Shown: positions 19,201-27,730 of the stretch, one piece after another
How the letters are laid out: every line of letters starts with the position of its first letter
How positions within the stretch are numbered: position 1 is the first letter of the stretch
Assembly (NCBI RefSeq): GCF_025717045.1
Contig: NZ_JAOVZN010000008.1
Coordinates: forward strand, 345,486 to 409,485
Direction of reading: 5' to 3'
From: Flavobacterium sp. SH_e
Lineage (GTDB): Bacteria > Bacteroidota > Bacteroidia > Flavobacteriales > Flavobacteriaceae
DNA: 64,000 nt
The notes under the pieces: model-generated
The model's database searches: none
What the model was told of the DNA's origin: nothing
The model's input: the letters and a program-made list of their open reading frames with translations, nothing else
Position numbers and translations under genes: made by a program

Positions 19201-19360
19201 TTCTGCTCAAGAGGCTGAAAAATGGATTAAAACTCAGGCAAATTTGTATCCGACAAATAAAATAGTGCAATGGACTTTATTGTCTTACACTAAAAAAACA
19301 TCGAATATTTTGAGTGAAGATGAAAAAGACGGCGAAGTCAGAATTATCGAAAAATTGTAA
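16265..19360 (+). CDS. DUF5107 domain plus TPR-array secreted protein
   Basis: Secreted protein of 1031 residues, signal peptide ending near LFVTAQ. The N-terminal part (about 40-440) matches the DUF5107 type, a galactose-mutarotase-like beta-sandwich with motifs such as LPEIGGKVWSA, IAMRGPWTSGGVE and PYYTWMNTG. From about 459 onward there is a long helical TPR array (for example FKDYVLAEEKLNACLKLDPN, ALASLQIRKLDFNAAVNTAS). DUF5107 proteins recur in glycan loci and are probably sugar-active, but the reaction is unknown. I start at the ATG at 16265; the open frame reaches a GTG inside a repeat at 16217. It is followed by the M1 peptidase gene after 21 bases. Confidence 0.85.
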   Translation: MKFRPLLSILLLGSLFVTAQNKPTVKEYKKVFTTYPFSDPDPIPKPDTKFYPYFRFDGFTDKPIQKEWKVIEIENDYIKLMILPEIGGKVWSAIEKSTGKDIVYNNHVVKFRDIAMRGPWTSGGVEGNYGIIGHTPNCATPVDYKIINREDGSISCVIGVLDLLTRTSWKLDINLPKDKAYFTTNSFWSNTTEFEQPYYTWMNTGIKAAENLQFIYPGQTYIGHNGEYNSWPIDKENGKDLSFYKNNNFGGYKSYHVFGKYDDFFGGYYHDEDFGMGRYGNHDDKPGKKIWIWGLSQQGMIWEKLLTDTDGQYVEVQSGRLFNQASEGSNLTPFKQRSFAPYQTDTWTEYWFPVKHTKGFVKANNYGSVNIKNENGWLKIYFSPLQKLNEKIEVFENDKKVYSKDIALNTMQTFKDSIQIKVDSNKLKFVLGENKLVWNSAPEDGNINRPVEIPKDFDHNSIYGLYQQGKNYISFKDYVLAEEKLNACLKLDPNYAPALSALASLQIRKLDFNAAVNTASKALSIDTYDASANYFYALANFHLGNTIDAKDGFDIAAASVEFRSPAYTALSKIYLLENDLPKAVEYAEKSLIYNQYNIEGLQVLAVLYRLQNNSDKANSVLKTITKLDPLNHFADFEKYLWNNSNDSKNAFTSVIQNEMPEQTFLELGIYYNNLSRKEEALKVFSIAEPSAEIIYWKAFLENKPVDVSKIKPGTSFPFRNETAEILKSLIKTNDQYQLKYHLGLIEWNRNSISEAKELFSQCGTKPNDPAFYGAKASLFKDDASLVLASLQQAIKLDPQGWRYHKMLAEHYIAQKQFDKALTTAESFYKKHQDNYLIGMLYAKTLLLNKKYREADSFLTKLQILPFEGATAGRQLYHEAKLMQALAEMKSKNYKKALQFIADAKLFPENLGVGKPYDENIDERLENWLDYQCYNSLGNKEMASKSLDKIVAFHPVVDNTVMNFLPANNLVSAWAIEKTSSAQEAEKWIKTQANLYPTNKIVQWTLLSYTKKTSNILSEDEKDGEVRIIEKL

Positions 19361-19381
19361 AGAACTTTCAAAAACAATAAA

Positions 19382-21565
19382 ATGAAAAACCATTTTTTAA
19401 AATATACATTTTTGGGTCTTGTCGTTTTGATGAGTCCAAAAATTGAAGCACAAAACAAAGCAGAAAAGGTTGATGAATTATCCATTTACCGTGCTACTCC
19501 TTTAAAAACACACGATTTAATTCATACCAAATTGGAAGTTTCTTTCGATTACGGAAAACGTTATTTGTACGGAAAAGAATGGATTACTTTAAAACCGCAT
19601 TTTTACGAAACCGATTCGCTTAAGCTGGATGCAAAAGGAATGGATTTTAAAGAAATTTCCATTGTTGACGGTAAAAAAAGTATCCCCTTACAATACAAAT
19701 ACGATAACGAAGAGCTTTCGATTGCTTTAAACAGAAAATACAAAAGAACTGAAAAGTACACGATTTTCATTAATTACATCGCAAAACCAACAGAACTGAA
19801 AAGCAAAGCTGGAGAATCGATTACCAACTCAAACGGATTGTATTTTATTAATCCTGATGGAAAGGGAGACAAACCAACACAAATATGGACGCAAGGTGAA
19901 ACGGAAGCTTCTTCTTGCTGGTTTCCAACAATCGACAAACCAAATCAGAAAACAACTTCTGAACTTGCTATGACTGTTGAGGCTAAATATACTACACTTT
20001 CAAACGGTAAATTAGTTTCGCAAAAAGTAAACAAAGACGGAACAAGAACAGATACATGGAAGATGGAACAACCAAATGCGCCTTATTTGTTTATGATGGC
20101 CGTTGGTGATTTTAAAATCTATAAAGATTCATACAACGGAAAAGAAGTCAGCTATTATCTGGAGCCAAAATATGCGCCTTATGCCAAACAGATTTTCTAT
20201 AAAACGCCAGATATGATGAACTTTTACGGCAAAATGCTTGGGGTAGAATATCCTTGGGCAAAATATTCGCAAATTGTGGTAAAAGACTATTTTGGAGGTG
20301 CGATGGAAAATACTTCGGCGACTGTTCATGGAGAATATGTTCAAAAAACAGAGCGCGAATTATTAGATGACAATCAAGAAAGTACCATTGCTCACGAACT
20401 TTTTCATCAATGGTTTGGAGATTACGTAACGGCTGAGTCTTGGTCAAACTTAACTATGAACGAGTCGTTTGCCACTTTTGGAGAAGTTTTATGGCATGGT
20501 CATGATGCTGGACAAGATGCAGAAGACAGATCTCGTTATGAAAAATTGCAGAATTATTTACGCTCTCAAAAAAATGGTGATAGTCCAATTTTAGCACGTT
20601 TTCATTACAAAAATGCAGACGATATGTTTGATAATATCAGCTATTCTAAAGGTTCTATCATTTTGTATGCAATGAAAAATCAAATGGGCGACGAAGCCTT
20701 TTTTAAAGGTTTAAATCATTATTTAACAACAAATGCTTATAAATCTGGTGAACCGCATCAACTGCGTTTATCAGTGGAAGAAGTGACTGGAAAAGACTGG
20801 CTACCTTATTTCGATCAATGGTATTATAATGCTGGAAGTCCGATTCTGGATGTGGCTTACAAATATGCTAACGGAAAAATTATTATTACCATAAATCAAT
20901 CTCAGGATAGTGCCGTTCAAACCTTTACACTTCCTTTAAAAGTTGATTTTTACGTAAACGGAACTAAAATCCGAAAGGATATTTTAATTAATAAAAAACA
21001 ACAAACATTCATTTTTGATCTTCCTTCAAAACCTGAATTTATAGATTTAGATCCAGATAAAATCTTAGTTGGCGAAGTTAATGTAGATAAAAAAACAGCT
21101 GCTGATTATCTTTTTCAATATAAAAATGCGCCATCATATTACAACCGAATTGAAGCCATAAAATTTGCTTCGAAAGACAGAAGTCAGGAATCGCAACTTA
21201 TTTTACTGGAAGGCTTAAAAGATCCACAAGAAGATTTAAGAGTATTGAGCATCAAAGCAATTGATTTAAATGAAAAACAAACCAAAGATCAGGTTTTAAA
21301 AACGCTTCTTGATATTGCTAAAAATGATAAAAAGACAATCGCCAGAGCAAATGCTATTGTAAAACTGGCTTCTACAGGCGATGCTTCTTATAAAAGTTTA
21401 ATGGAAGAAAGCATTAAAGAACAATCATACAACGTAATCGCTGCAGGATTAGCAGGATTAACAAAATATGCACCAGCCGAAGCTGATAAAGCATTGGCCT
21501 CATTAGATGACGATACCCAAAAACATGTAACGCCATTAGTGAAAAGATTTAGTAGTCAAAAATAA
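19382..21565 (+). CDS. Secreted M1-family metallo-aminopeptidase with HEAT-like tail
   Basis: Zinc aminopeptidase of 727 residues with a signal peptide (cleavage near PKIEAQ). The substrate-recognition motif is GGAMEN (305-310). The zinc site is HELFH (338-342) with Glu361 eighteen residues on (HExxHx18E), all intact. The C-terminal part from about 590 has HEAT-like helices (LLEGLKDPQEDLRVLSIKAIDL). It is in operon with the DUF5107-TPR gene and upstream of the GH109-like gene. A peptidase inside a glycan locus suggests the substrate includes a peptide, such as a glycoprotein or glycopeptide. Confidence 0.92.
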   Translation: MKNHFLKYTFLGLVVLMSPKIEAQNKAEKVDELSIYRATPLKTHDLIHTKLEVSFDYGKRYLYGKEWITLKPHFYETDSLKLDAKGMDFKEISIVDGKKSIPLQYKYDNEELSIALNRKYKRTEKYTIFINYIAKPTELKSKAGESITNSNGLYFINPDGKGDKPTQIWTQGETEASSCWFPTIDKPNQKTTSELAMTVEAKYTTLSNGKLVSQKVNKDGTRTDTWKMEQPNAPYLFMMAVGDFKIYKDSYNGKEVSYYLEPKYAPYAKQIFYKTPDMMNFYGKMLGVEYPWAKYSQIVVKDYFGGAMENTSATVHGEYVQKTERELLDDNQESTIAHELFHQWFGDYVTAESWSNLTMNESFATFGEVLWHGHDAGQDAEDRSRYEKLQNYLRSQKNGDSPILARFHYKNADDMFDNISYSKGSIILYAMKNQMGDEAFFKGLNHYLTTNAYKSGEPHQLRLSVEEVTGKDWLPYFDQWYYNAGSPILDVAYKYANGKIIITINQSQDSAVQTFTLPLKVDFYVNGTKIRKDILINKKQQTFIFDLPSKPEFIDLDPDKILVGEVNVDKKTAADYLFQYKNAPSYYNRIEAIKFASKDRSQESQLILLEGLKDPQEDLRVLSIKAIDLNEKQTKDQVLKTLLDIAKNDKKTIARANAIVKLASTGDASYKSLMEESIKEQSYNVIAAGLAGLTKYAPAEADKALASLDDDTQKHVTPLVKRFSSQK

Positions 21566-21601
21566 TTATTGGAATCCTTAGAATCTGTTTTGTTTTTGAA
21601 G

Positions 21602-21630
21602 ACCTCTCTAATTTGGTTCATTAGAGAGGT
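21602..21630 (+). terminator. Terminator after the M1 peptidase gene
   Basis: 10 bp stem ACCTCTCTAA/TTAGAGAGGT with a 9-base loop, followed by TGCTTTT. It separates the GH109-like gene from the operon, so that gene may have its own promoter or depend on read-through. Confidence 0.7.
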
Positions 21631-21667
21631 TGCTTTTAGAATAAATAGTATTAATATAATCTCAATT

Positions 21668-23047
21668 ATGAAAACTAGTAATTTAAAATTCATTTTAGCC
21701 GCATGCATTATGTTGTGGGGAACATTTGCATCGGCTCAAATGATTAAGACCAAAACACCTTCACGCCCAAAAGGACAGCAAGACGTATTGAGAATGGCAG
21801 CAGATCCTATTCCGACGGTTCGTGTTGCTTTCATCGGACTTGGAATGCGTGGACCTGGCGCGGTAGAACGTATGACACATATTCCGGGTGTAGAAATTGT
21901 AGCGTTGTGCGACATGACTCAAGAAAATACTGCAAAATCAAATGAGATTTTAACGAAAGCTGGTTTTCCAAAAGCACAAGAATTCTACGGTGACGAAAAT
22001 GCTTGGAGAAAAGTAACAGCCTTGCCAAACGTAGATTTAGTATATGTTGCCACAGATTGGAAACATCATGCTGTAATTGGAGTTCAGGCCATGAAAGATG
22101 GAAAACACGTTGCTATAGAAGTTCCAGGAGCTTTAACTATGAAAGAAATCTGGGAACTTATTGATACTTCTGAAAAAACCAGAAAACACTGTATGCAATT
22201 GGAAAACTGCGTTTATGATTTCTTTGAATTAACAACATTAAACATGGCACAGCAAGGCGTTTTTGGAGAAATTCTTCATGCTGAAGGCTCTTACATTCAC
22301 GGTTTACAGCCTTTTTGGGGAGAATACTGGAACAACTGGAGAATGGATTATAACATTAAACACCGCGGCGATATTTACGCGACACACGGAATGGGACCTG
22401 CGTGTCAGGCACTAAATATTCACCGTGGTGACAAAATGAATTTCTTGGTTTCTATGGATACAAAAGCTGTTGGAAATCCTGCTTACATTAAAGAAAAATC
22501 AGGACAAGAAATTAAAAATTTTAGAAATGGTGATCATACTATGACTATGATTCGTACGGAAAATGGAAAAACAATTCATATTCAGCACGATGTGACTTCT
22601 CCTCGTCCGTATAGCAGAATGTATCAATTGAGCGGTACAAAAGGTTTTGCTAACAAATATCCGCTTGAAGGTTATGCTTTGGATGGAAAAGAATTAAGTG
22701 ATGATGTAAAACCAAATCACGAAAAATTAAGCGCACACTCTTTTGTTCCTGAAGAAGTTAAAAAAGCGTTGATGGAAAAATACAAACATCCGATTGCCAA
22801 AGGAATTGAAGAACAAGCCAAAAAAGTAGGCGGTCACGGCGGAATGGATTTTATTATGGATTATCGTTTAATTCACTGCTTGCAAAAAGGTCTTCCGTTA
22901 GATATGGACGTTTATGATTTAGCCGAATGGTCTTGTTTAGGTCCATTAACAGAAATTTCATTAGACCATAATTCTGCTCCGGTTGAAATTCCAGATTTCA
23001 CACGTGGAGGCTGGAATAAATTGAAAAAATTAGAATTTTCAGAGTAA
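21668..23047 (+). CDS. Secreted Gfo/Idh/MocA-family enzyme, GH109-like
   Basis: Protein of 459 residues with a signal peptide (MKTSNLKFILAACIMLWG..ASAQ). The NAD-binding loop is GLGMRGPG (57-64) with the acidic strand end VALCD (78-82). EVPGALTM, DWKHHA and YATHGMGPAC (His240) match the NAD-dependent GH109 family, whose known members are alpha-N-acetylgalactosaminidases acting by an oxidation-elimination mechanism. The start at 21668 puts the signal peptide at the N-terminus; the frame stays open upstream but that stretch is the terminator. Other exported Gfo/Idh/MocA enzymes oxidise sugars at C3, so exact activity needs testing. Confidence 0.82.
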   Translation: MKTSNLKFILAACIMLWGTFASAQMIKTKTPSRPKGQQDVLRMAADPIPTVRVAFIGLGMRGPGAVERMTHIPGVEIVALCDMTQENTAKSNEILTKAGFPKAQEFYGDENAWRKVTALPNVDLVYVATDWKHHAVIGVQAMKDGKHVAIEVPGALTMKEIWELIDTSEKTRKHCMQLENCVYDFFELTTLNMAQQGVFGEILHAEGSYIHGLQPFWGEYWNNWRMDYNIKHRGDIYATHGMGPACQALNIHRGDKMNFLVSMDTKAVGNPAYIKEKSGQEIKNFRNGDHTMTMIRTENGKTIHIQHDVTSPRPYSRMYQLSGTKGFANKYPLEGYALDGKELSDDVKPNHEKLSAHSFVPEEVKKALMEKYKHPIAKGIEEQAKKVGGHGGMDFIMDYRLIHCLQKGLPLDMDVYDLAEWSCLGPLTEISLDHNSAPVEIPDFTRGGWNKLKKLEFSE

Positions 23048-23076
23048 TTAATAAATATATTGGTTAGTTAAAAAGG

Positions 23077-23110
23077 GACAAGAGGGCGAAGTAGATGTTG
23101 CTCTCTTGTC
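23077..23110 (+). terminator. Weak hairpin after the GH109-like gene
   Basis: 8 bp stem GACAAGAG/CTCTTGTC with an 18-base loop, followed by TATTTT. It is a possible first terminator for the locus. The stronger one is the next hairpin. Confidence 0.4.
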
Positions 23111-23128
23111 TATTTTAGACTGTTCATA

Positions 23129-23173
23129 AAATAAGAAAAGCCATCCGATTTTCTCAGATGGCTTTTCTTATTT
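23129..23173. terminator. Two-way terminator between convergent genes
   Basis: 17 bp perfect stem (23129-23145 with 23157-23173), 11-base loop, A-rich on the left and T-rich on the right. It can end both the GH109-like transcript and the OsmC/LysM transcript, and it marks the right border of the utilisation locus. Confidence 0.85.
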
Positions 23174-23183
23174 TTATAAAAAA

Positions 23184-23585
23184 TTAATTCCAGTTGAAAG
23201 TAATTCTTTTTTCGATTTCACTGCTTAAACTTAGAAATACTGGGCAAGTCATTGCAGCACGCTCTAGAATAGTTTTGCTTTTTTCGTCAGCGTTGCTTTT
23301 CATTTGAAATACAATTTCGATTGCTCCAATTCTTCTTGGCTCTGCATTCATAATCTTAGTTACTTCTGCTGTAGATCCAACAAAATCAACTTCTAAATCA
23401 CGAGCTTTAATTCCCATAATGGTCATCATGCAGCTTGCTAAAGCATTTGCAACTGTATCTGTTGGAGAAAATGCCTCGCCTTTTCCGTTATTATCTAATG
23501 GTGCGTCAGAAATGATTTCGCTTCCTGATTGCACATGAATTGAACTTGTTCTTAAATCTCCTAAATAGGTTACTTTTGATGTCAT
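23184..23585 (-). CDS. OsmC-family thiol peroxidase-like protein
   Basis: Cytoplasmic protein of 133 residues of the OsmC/Ohr fold. The two redox cysteines are present at Cys52 (ANALASCMMT) and Cys114 (AMTCPVFLSL). Family members reduce organic hydroperoxides or bind acyl-type adducts. The start overlaps the stop of the LysM-PBP gene by one base (TAATG), so translation is probably coupled. The short form resembles YhfA-like OsmC proteins more than Ohr. Confidence 0.88.
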   Translation of the reverse strand: MTSKVTYLGDLRTSSIHVQSGSEIISDAPLDNNGKGEAFSPTDTVANALASCMMTIMGIKARDLEVDFVGSTAEVTKIMNAEPRRIGAIEIVFQMKSNADEKSKTILERAAMTCPVFLSLSSEIEKRITFNWN

Positions 23586-25663
23586 TAATTTGCTACTTTT
23601 AAAGTTAAGTCACTATCATAATATAAGATGTAAACACCTTTATTAGCGTGTCCGCCATCTTCTTTTCTATAATATTGAAATTTATTATCTACTTGCTGAG
23701 TCGTCATCAAATCAGCTGTTTCTTGGAATGTTTTTCCCTGTACCAAACGCATCATCGTATCAAACGTTACGTCAAATCCTCTTGTTGCATAAGTCGTCGG
23801 ATTTGCTTTGTTTTTCAAACGGTATTGTTTTTCATAAATTAAAACTGATTGTTCGTCACTTTCACGTGTTACAGAAGGATACATTAATTTCAACTTTACC
23901 AAATTATCAAAACTGATTTCATCTGTATCTAATGTACTATTTGGCTCTAAAATTACCAATTGAACTTGACAACTTTTTTGAGAATCAAGTAACGCTTTAA
24001 TCGTCGTTTTCACCATTGCTGTATTCCCCGTTTCCATAACAACATAGTTCATTCGATTTGGCAATAATAAACTTTTTAAATTCGCTGCATCCAAACCTCC
24101 AGTTTCAGTCAAAGTAGCAAATGCAACTCCTTTTTGGTTTTGTTTGATGTAGTTGATAACCGATTCTTTTTTCTTATCAACTACCGCAATAATATTTCCG
24201 TTTTTAGAACGCATATAATCAAACATTGAATTTCTGATTACATCATTTGAAGGTATTGTTTGGTATAAATTCTCAATCGGATTTGCACTATCTTTTGATA
24301 AAGGTGAGATAACAGGAACATTATACATACGAAGTGTATTCGCTGCTGCCTCCGCATTACTTTGATAAAATGGCCCAATTACAGCATCTGCATCTTGAAG
24401 TTTCGAACTTAAACTAGAAACATTCGAAGTCGTTTTTGTTTCCTGCGAATCATAAATTGCCACATCAATTGGCAATTTCAATGTTCTCGCCGAATCAATC
24501 GCCATCATAGCTCCAGAATAAAAATCTAAAGTCATGTTTAAGAACTTATCATTTTTAATTCTGTTTGCCGTTCCAGAAGTATCACTTTGTACTTTCGCCA
24601 TATTAAAAGGAAGCAATAAAACTACTTTTTTACGTTCGTTAGCTCCTTTTTTCTTGCTTAATTCGACAATTTCTACATTTTCATTTTCTGTCGATTTTAC
24701 TTTATCAATAATCTTAATTCCACCACCGCCAGTGTTTTCAACTGGTTTGTTCCATGTAGATTCAATTGGTTTTTCAGCTGGTACTTGTGCTGCAACAATT
24801 GGAGCTGGAGCTACATATCCTGCAGGAACTTTCAAAATCATTCCCTCTTTCAAACCTTCAGAAAGTGAAGGATTTAAAGCAACTAATTCATCTTGTGATA
24901 GATGAAAAACTCTCCCTAAACTATATAAAGTTTCTTTTGGTTTTACCTGATAATCCATGTAAGAAACAGCTTTTTTAGAAGTTTCAACAGGTTTTTTACT
25001 TTCTATAGCTTTAGCAGTTTCTACTGGCGCAGATTCTGTTTTTGGAGCTGTTCCTTTTATTGTCAATCTGTAACCAACTGGCAAGCTATTAACAATATCG
25101 GGATTACGTTTTTCCAATTCGTCAACAGTCATATTGTACTGTTTTGCAATGCCAAATTTTGTTTCTTTCGGCTGAACATCATGAAAAACATATTTTTCAG
25201 GACCTTTTTCTTTAGCAGGTTTTGCAGCTGCTTTTGGCGTCGATCCTTTTGCTGGAATAACCAATTTTTGTCCAATTTGAACGCCATCTTTTTCTAAAAC
25301 CGGATTTGCAGCTTTTAATGCTTCATCTGTAATTCCGTACTTATGCTCAATACTCCAAAATGTTTCTTTTGGCTGTACTTCATGAATAATTTCTTTTCCT
25401 GAAGCTACTGCAGTTTTAGTTTCTGCAACTTCTTTTTTTGCTTCTCCTGTTTTTGTTGGAATTAACAATACAGAGTTTGGCACTAATCCTGTTCTTGCAT
25501 CTGGATTGAGCTGATAAATATCAAAAGGCGTTACCTTAAATTTCTGTGCAATCTGATTAATTGTCTCACCGCTTGACACTTTATACTTCACCACTTTTTC
25601 TTGCGAAAATGCGCTTGAAGTAATAAAAAAAACAAGAGACAATACTGTTAAATAATATTTCAT
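23585..25663 (-). CDS. LysM repeats fused to a type 1 periplasmic-binding domain
   Basis: Exported envelope protein of 692 residues; the signal peptide ends near SSAFSQ. Four LysM domains (about 26-69, 93-137, 158-203, 236-280) would bind peptidoglycan. They are joined by Ala/Lys/Pro-rich linkers to a receptor-family ligand-binding domain (about 346-690) like that of amino-acid ABC transporters, but no permease or ATPase gene is near. It follows a second LysM gene by 93 bases and overlaps the OsmC gene by one base. A cell-wall-anchored sensor or scaffold is likely; the ligand is unknown. Confidence 0.85.
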   Translation of the reverse strand: MKYYLTVLSLVFFITSSAFSQEKVVKYKVSSGETINQIAQKFKVTPFDIYQLNPDARTGLVPNSVLLIPTKTGEAKKEVAETKTAVASGKEIIHEVQPKETFWSIEHKYGITDEALKAANPVLEKDGVQIGQKLVIPAKGSTPKAAAKPAKEKGPEKYVFHDVQPKETKFGIAKQYNMTVDELEKRNPDIVNSLPVGYRLTIKGTAPKTESAPVETAKAIESKKPVETSKKAVSYMDYQVKPKETLYSLGRVFHLSQDELVALNPSLSEGLKEGMILKVPAGYVAPAPIVAAQVPAEKPIESTWNKPVENTGGGGIKIIDKVKSTENENVEIVELSKKKGANERKKVVLLLPFNMAKVQSDTSGTANRIKNDKFLNMTLDFYSGAMMAIDSARTLKLPIDVAIYDSQETKTTSNVSSLSSKLQDADAVIGPFYQSNAEAAANTLRMYNVPVISPLSKDSANPIENLYQTIPSNDVIRNSMFDYMRSKNGNIIAVVDKKKESVINYIKQNQKGVAFATLTETGGLDAANLKSLLLPNRMNYVVMETGNTAMVKTTIKALLDSQKSCQVQLVILEPNSTLDTDEISFDNLVKLKLMYPSVTRESDEQSVLIYEKQYRLKNKANPTTYATRGFDVTFDTMMRLVQGKTFQETADLMTTQQVDNKFQYYRKEDGGHANKGVYILYYDSDLTLKVAN

Positions 25664-25756
25664 AATAAGGCTTAAAACAATTTAATTTCTAATTCTAAAA
25701 TAAGTTACAATTTTACCAAAAGCAAAATTCGCGCCGTTTGTTTTATTGCTGTAAAA

Positions 25757-27667
25757 TTACCTTAAATCGATTTCTACTTTAGCAATAATGATTTCTTTAT
25801 ATAACACATCTTCTTCCTTTTTCTTGCATTCGTAAAGCACTTCTTCCATGTTTTCGTATTTATCACTATATACATAGTACGAAAGACTGTTAATATTGAA
25901 AAAGAAGCTGGCATTAAACGCCCCAGAATCAATGAGTTTCATAATAAGCTTATCTCGGTCAACTGCGTCTGTAAATATACCTAAAACTAAGTAATACCCG
26001 TTTGAAACTTCTCTAAGATTATCATAAACTTCTACTTTTACCGTTTTATCAGTACGTAACGGATTGTCTTTCAATTCCTGTTTCATTTCCTCTAGCGAAA
26101 TTGTTTTTGAATTTTCGTCAGCACCATTTTTTTTCTGCTTTTTAACCGCTTCATCCTGATACTTTTTCAGTTTAACTAAAGCCAATTTATCATCAAATTT
26201 TCTAGCTTCCATACTATAAAAAGAAGCTTTGCTGATGTGTCTTTTTACTTCAATTTTTTTCTGAGTATCCAAAGAATCAATTTTCGCAATCAACAGCTGA
26301 TTCTGTTTATCTCCCAACTCCTGCTCTGCTTTATATTTTTTTATTTCTTCTAAAGACAAACGTTGCTGCAAAGAAGCTGTGTTGGTATTTTTTTCGCTTT
26401 CGCGGATTTTCCTCTTATACTCCTGATTTTCCTCAACTGCAATTTTTTCCACTTTATTCATCAAACCAGCATAAGCTTTTCTGTTTTCTGCCAGTTCTTT
26501 TTTCAGTTGAGACGATAATTCATTGGTTTTATTAATTCCTTCAGAAGATTGTTTTTCCAATCTTTTAGATTCTTCAACATTTAAAATATCCATTCGCTTC
26601 AGTTCTTTCAAATCATCATTCATCGAATTAACAAGCGAATCTAATTTTGCCATTAAAATATCCTGAACATTTTTATTGGCTTCTAAAACCAATCGGAGTT
26701 TTTCGACCGAGTTTTCTTTAGAACCATTCATGTCGTTAAGATTTACTTTCAGATCATTAATCTTTATGATTTTCTGATTCATTTCTTTCTGAACTACCAA
26801 GCGATCTTTCAAATCTTCAATTTCAACTGTTTTGGCTTTTGTTTTCTCAACAACAACTTGTTTTTCGGCCAAAGCCAACATTAATTCTTCACTTTCGTTT
26901 GCTGGTTGAATTCCTTTGGTATTAATAGCCAATTTGTTTCCAACAATTAATCCGTTTACAATTTCAGGATTTTGAGACTCTAATTGGTCTATTGAAATTC
27001 CGTATTTCTTAGCAATTGAAAATTTAGTTTCTTTGGGTTGTACAACATGAAAAACAGTTTCCTGATTAATTACACGAACTCTTCCATCCAAAGTTTTTCT
27101 TTTGTTCGGAATTGAAATCGTTTGACCAATTTGCAGACCGTTAATCAAAATTTCTTTGTTTAAGTTTTCTAAATCTTGAACCGAAACATTGTATTGTCTC
27201 GCGATACTGAATAAAGATTCTTTAGCCACAACCTGATGTGTCGTTTTTAAAGAAACAGAAGCTTCTGATTTAGATATATCTGAATTTTGAGGAATTATTA
27301 ATTCTTGACCAATTTGAAGTCCGTTAGCCAGAATTTCTTGATTAGCATCCTGAATCGCTTCTACCGAAACGTGATATTGTTTAGACAAACCAAACAGTGT
27401 TTCTTTAGGAGCAACAATATGAGTCTGTTGCTTTGAATTTGAATTTTCTAAGTGATGAACTGGAATCTTTAAAATCTGATTATCCTTGATTCCATTTTGA
27501 GATTCGGGGTTGAGTTTGTAAATCTCTTCTACAGAAACCTTATACTTTTGTGCTATAAAATAAGCAGTTTCTCCTTTTTGAATTTTGTGTTCAATAATTG
27601 AATCTTGCGCAATTATTCTGTTAAAAGACAAAATAAACACAAGAGAAATTGTTAAAAGTTCTCTCAT
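25757..27667 (-). CDS. LysM-repeat protein with central coiled coil
   Basis: Exported protein of 636 residues with a signal peptide ending near NRIIAQ. Four LysM domains are at about 25-69, 82-126, 143-187 and 205-249. A long, charged, probably coiled-coil stretch (about 260-520) is followed by a compact C-terminal domain (about 545-636) containing YYLVLGIFTDAVDRDKLIMKL, which resembles an SPOR-like fold. It is a likely peptidoglycan-associated structural or divisome-linked protein. The first four LysMs resemble those of the next gene, so the two may descend from a duplication. Confidence 0.8.
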   Translation of the reverse strand: MRELLTISLVFILSFNRIIAQDSIIEHKIQKGETAYFIAQKYKVSVEEIYKLNPESQNGIKDNQILKIPVHHLENSNSKQQTHIVAPKETLFGLSKQYHVSVEAIQDANQEILANGLQIGQELIIPQNSDISKSEASVSLKTTHQVVAKESLFSIARQYNVSVQDLENLNKEILINGLQIGQTISIPNKRKTLDGRVRVINQETVFHVVQPKETKFSIAKKYGISIDQLESQNPEIVNGLIVGNKLAINTKGIQPANESEELMLALAEKQVVVEKTKAKTVEIEDLKDRLVVQKEMNQKIIKINDLKVNLNDMNGSKENSVEKLRLVLEANKNVQDILMAKLDSLVNSMNDDLKELKRMDILNVEESKRLEKQSSEGINKTNELSSQLKKELAENRKAYAGLMNKVEKIAVEENQEYKRKIRESEKNTNTASLQQRLSLEEIKKYKAEQELGDKQNQLLIAKIDSLDTQKKIEVKRHISKASFYSMEARKFDDKLALVKLKKYQDEAVKKQKKNGADENSKTISLEEMKQELKDNPLRTDKTVKVEVYDNLREVSNGYYLVLGIFTDAVDRDKLIMKLIDSGAFNASFFFNINSLSYYVYSDKYENMEEVLYECKKKEEDVLYKEIIIAKVEIDLR

Positions 27668-27683
27668 AAATAGTAGGTTATAA

Positions 27684-27718
27684 AAAATTAAGGCCTTACA
27701 AATGTAAGACCTTAATTT
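27684..27718 (-). terminator. Terminator of guaA
   Basis: Hairpin AATTAAGG.CTTAC/GTAAG.CCTTAATT with a 4-base loop, followed on the minus strand by a T run. It lies between the guaA stop and the LysM gene. Confidence 0.8.
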
Positions 27719-27730
27719 TAAATTATGCTA

